Positions 60,869-64,000 of a DNA stretch of 64,000 nucleotides are shown piece after piece. Position 1 is the first letter of the stretch, and every line of letters begins with the position of its first letter. Source of the DNA: Phaeodactylum tricornutum CCAP 1055/1 (lineage: Eukaryota > Bacillariophyta > Bacillariophyceae > Surirellales > Neidiaceae); assembly GCF_000150955.2 (NCBI RefSeq), contig NC_011670.1:124001-188000 (forward strand), read 5' to 3'. A program made the position numbers and the translations under genes. The notes below the pieces were generated by a model that worked only from the letters and a program-made list of their open reading frames with translations, searched no databases and was not told where the DNA came from.

Positions 60869-63104
60869 TCACTCGCGTCGGAGGGGACTTTCAACGAAAG
60901 GAATGGTACACCCAGAACAGAATGTACTTTTACGATGGGCCCTGCCAGTGAAAACGCAAGATGGGAATTTGGATTCGTCCAGTCACGAACTATCTAAGTA
61001 CCGGTCAATTCGTTGTGCCTCACTCGTGATCGACTACGAAGGTCAGGACGACTTTCGACATCTACGGGATACTTTTATTCCCTCATTCATCTTCCTGCAA
61101 ACGAAGTCCTTTCCTCCCATTGTCAGCATTGCATACCCATCGTTGTCTGACTGGGCTAGAGGCTCCTTTACACCATTCTCTCGTATCGGAAAGGTCAAGC
61201 TTGCTGAGCATAACCGGATATAGAGAGTAGGCGAGTGCAGGTTTGGGTAGCTCACCTCCATTAATACGTCTTTATAACGTCAATTTCGTGTGTGTATAAA
61301 GGTTCAGATTACATAGTAGCAGTTTGCTAGGCTTGCGTGTCTAGGATCTCTCCAGGCGTGGAACCGGAATCTCGGCTTGGTTCGTCCCCTCACACGTGCA
61401 AACACATGCACGGCCTTGTGCGACCCGACCACAGAGCAGTACACCATCTCAAAAGACGAATTACTTCAAGATGCAACGTTGTGCGTATCCTTTTTCAGCC
61501 AAGTACCATGACATGTGACCCGTTGGCGGGATCCGCTATCCGCGGACGCAAAACGTGTGGTTCCACATATATGGCACGGGGAAATAAAAGGGTGACTGAA
61601 GTCCAAATCGTGCTCTCGTTCACGCTACTATTAGCGAGGCCAAACTTCGGAGCAACACTTACAGTTAAAACCGCAGCCCACATGTGCTTCGCTACTGCGA
61701 AAGCGTATATCAAGGTGAACCAATAGGTGACTGTGAATGGCAAATACTCTCACTTTCCAGCCTGTGACGATCTACACGAATGTGAGAGACTTCCATGCTG
61801 CTAGGGACCGGGTTTTGGAGAGTCGATTGGTTGCTTTCTGACTTCTTCCACAGGACATTTTTGTGGCGTGAGGGCAAAGTTGTTTTGAAAACACTGTACT
61901 TTCAAGACGGAGTCGACTTTGACACAAGGCGCATTTTACTAGAATCACGTCAACACTACCGTCACGGAACGAATGACAGCATTGCTGAACGTTGTATACG
62001 TACGTGGTGGCGTTTGTGGGCCGTACATGATGGCTTCCGTTAGCTGTCAGTTTTGAAAGCTGTGCCATGAGGCACAAACAGAAATCATTTTGGTGGCTGT
62101 TGTGGATCGTCAATTTTGAAAGCTGTGAGTTTGAATCCAAACGTAACTCTTGCTGAGAGGCAACAGGTTTTTGAATTCGACACTACACGGGAATAGAAAG
62201 AACTCCATTCAATCGACTTTCCGAATTCGGCAAGACCATTGTTTGTACTCGTGAACGCGACTCCGAGAACATGTACAGACGGTAGAAAAAGCCGGGCCGA
62301 CTATGACAACTGAACTTGAACAACTTGTCCGCCGGAATCCTCAAAAATGTCAGACTTGCGGTGATCCTTATAGAATAGAGTCCTGAGACTTTTTGTCAAG
62401 GCAGCCATCGTCTATACTGTCATTGCATGCTACCGCATAGAGATCGCTCTGCGATCTAGCCTCCGGACCGCATTGGAGGATGCCCATCGTCGGATTGACG
62501 GGTCAGATTTGAACGAGCTTCGGCTTGAAAGACCTTTGAAAGCTTCTTGTCTTTCTATCTCCTGTCCCTTTTGTCAAGCAATCTGCTTCACTGGCTATTT
62601 GAACCACTATCTCTGCTCCTTTTCGAGACCACCCAGGCTATTAATGCTTGTCCGCCTGTACAAATAGTGTAGTTTAGTAATTGCCGCTTCAGACAAATTG
62701 TGCATATTTACATTAGGGTCACGTATGAGCTACTAATTGTAAGCAGCGATATTTGAGGTCTGTAAATGCTAGCTGCCTTCTTCCGTCGGTTTACCTACTA
62801 GACTTACGTTCCATGTGAGCTGGCCGAACGAAAAAAGCATGCGGTCCAACTTACTGTTAAGCCTAAAATAGCTTTGTTCTGAGCACATGGAACTTTTTGT
62901 CTATGCATTTCTGGGTTGACCTTGCTAGCTTTTTCGAACGGTCCGCCGGCGAAGGATATATTTCACCGTGAGTCTCACCTAACAATCCGGACGATCGAAG
63001 AGGCCTGCCGGGTAGACCATGACTTTACTTGGCACACACAGAGCTTAAATTGAAAGGCCTCGAAGATAGCTTCGTCCCCCCACTGCAGATTGTTCCCCGA
63101 CAAT
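60869..63104. other. 2.2-kb stretch without a recognised gene
   Basis: Short frames only, none protein-like. A direct repeat GTCARTTTTGAAAGCTGTG occurs at 62046-62064 and 62109-62127 (one mismatch). Motif variants lie at about 61662 (CTTACAGTTAAA), 61728 (TGACTGTGAATGG), 62740 (TAATTGTAAGC), 62850 (CTTACTGTTAAG) and 62966 (TTCACCGTGAG). The last two may belong to the promoter of the kinase-like gene. Confidence 0.4.
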
Positions 63105-64000
63105 ATGCTGCCAGCTCAAGAACGCCAACATACAGGTCGTGACACACGTAAAACGAGATCTGGCTTGATCTACATACTTATGGCTGCAGTCCTCGCTCTA
63201 ATTGCTTTCCAATTTGCCTTTTGTTTGGCATTTCTTTGGCGGGCCTCGGATAGCTCAACTAGGTTGATCAAGCGAGCTGATGGACGCACGTTTGCATCCT
63301 CACCGTACTTCAGGACAAAATCTTGCTCCACTGGTGAAAGCGAATCGAATCGTCAGCAGGAACGGGGATTTGAGCCAAGGCTAGCGAGTTACCTCACACC
63401 ATTTGATCCGGTGACAGGGCACTTCAGGCACTACCACGACATCTTTCCACATTTTCTTAATGCAGCACTAGAAGAAGCTTCTGCTGCACATTATAACAAA
63501 CGAGTGGTTATTCCCATGAGCGAACTGTGCAACTATTCGACTTGCGACTCAATCGACGACTTTTTGAACGAACCTTGGTATGTGAACCAAGCCAGGTACA
63601 CCGCAATCGTTGACTATCGCGAACGGTGCCATCCCATGGCAAATTGGCAAACGCAACATATTCCAACCTGCAATAGCATTCATGAAATCCCTCTACAAGA
63701 AGCTGCATCAGGCTCGTTTCTGTTGAGTAACAACGGGTACTGGCGGACCGCCTGGGGACTTCCCGACGGCCATGAAGAAACCCCAGACTATGCCGTTTTG
63801 AAAATGCTACGTTTGGAAAAGACATTTGACAAAGAGAGCTTTTTCAAACACGCCGCTGAAATCGCGGTAATGGATCGCATGACGTCTTCTCCGTACGTGG
63901 TAAACGCGTATGGATTTTGCGGTCAAACACTGTTATCAGAATACTGCGACGAAATCAAAGACAAAATAGTGCGCAACAAAAACGTTACTCATGCCGTACG
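63105..64000 (+). CDS. Membrane-anchored protein kinase-like protein, 5' part
   Basis: The frame is open from ATG at 63105 to the end of the window (298 residues seen), so no stop is visible here. The first residues are hydrophilic (MLPAQERQHTGRDTRKTRSG). A single membrane span follows at about 21-46 (LIYILMAAVLALIAFQFAFC), giving type II topology. After a 130-residue stem, a kinase-like fold starts: SGSFLLSNNGYWRTAWGLPD takes the place of the Gly loop. DYAVLKMLRLEKTFDKESFF has the candidate ATP-binding Lys. AEIAVMDRMTSSPYVVNAYG then FCGQTLLSEYCDEI resembles the N-lobe to hinge. This layout is seen in secretory-pathway kinases of algae. The catalytic loop lies outside the window, so activity cannot be judged. 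The Cys-rich stem (CNYSTCDS, ERCHP) suggests a lumenal or extracellular location. Confidence 0.7.
   Translation, partial: MLPAQERQHTGRDTRKTRSGLIYILMAAVLALIAFQFAFCLAFLWRASDSSTRLIKRADGRTFASSPYFRTKSCSTGESESNRQQERGFEPRLASYLTPFDPVTGHFRHYHDIFPHFLNAALEEASAAHYNKRVVIPMSELCNYSTCDSIDDFLNEPWYVNQARYTAIVDYRERCHPMANWQTQHIPTCNSIHEIPLQEAASGSFLLSNNGYWRTAWGLPDGHEETPDYAVLKMLRLEKTFDKESFFKHAAEIAVMDRMTSSPYVVNAYGFCGQTLLSEYCDEIKDKIVRNKNVTHAV

Noticed and set aside
1-64000. CRISPR arrays, rRNA or bacterial-type operons.
   Set aside because: No regularly spaced repeats and no rRNA-like sequence. Introns, targeting peptides and gene content are eukaryotic.

Overview
The window is nuclear DNA of a diatom, almost certainly Phaeodactylum tricornutum. 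The main evidence is a four-gene cluster of fucoxanthin-chlorophyll a/c antenna genes (fcpA-fcpD). Its gene order, and the promoter sequences of fcpA and fcpB, match from memory the classical P. tricornutum fcp locus. Other diatom traits are compact genes, short GT-AG introns of about 70-270 bp, and plastid precursors with the AFAP-type signal-peptide cleavage motif. No tRNA, rRNA, CRISPR array or bacterial-style operon was seen.

Layout. At 1-7 kb there are three tandem copies of an unrecognised four-membrane-span protein, each with one tiny first exon. A long palindrome and a terminal-inverted-repeat element lie between copies one and two. At 7.1-8.2 kb is a Tad3/ADAT3-like tRNA deaminase subunit without recognisable zinc ligands. 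At 8.6-13.7 kb lie fcpD, fcpC, fcpB and fcpA, all on the minus strand. At 14-36 kb are housekeeping and unknown genes: a secreted unknown, a YL1/Ies6-like chromatin subunit, a repeat protein, a four-exon Nup205-type nucleoporin, a mitochondrial J-protein, a RusA-like nuclease, an armadillo-like membrane protein, translation factor eEF1B, and a YVH1-type zinc protein lacking the phosphatase. At 36-49 kb are plastid acyl carrier protein, a small plastid protein, a tail-to-tail pair of drug/metabolite-type transporters, PNO1, aspartate carbamoyltransferase, a CENP-I candidate and VPS37. At 50-56 kb lies a broken DIRS-type retrotransposon next to a large orphan membrane-protein gene. At 56.8-64 kb are APC4, an SLC35B-type nucleotide-sugar/PAPS transporter, a 2.2 kb stretch without a recognised gene, and the 5' part of a membrane-anchored kinase-like gene that runs off the window.

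The genes do not form one pathway. Themes that recur are light harvesting and plastid metabolism (fcpA-D, ACP, small plastid protein, two transporters), cell division and the nucleus (APC4, CENP-I, Nup205, YL1-type), and ribosome or translation factors (PNO1, YVH1-type, eEF1B, Tad3). The least expected items are the RusA-like resolvase, the Tad3 homologue stripped of metal ligands, the phosphatase-less YVH1, the triplicated claudin-like four-span family and the 1,141-residue orphan beside the retroelement. All functional names rest on motifs read by eye. No database search or expression data were available.
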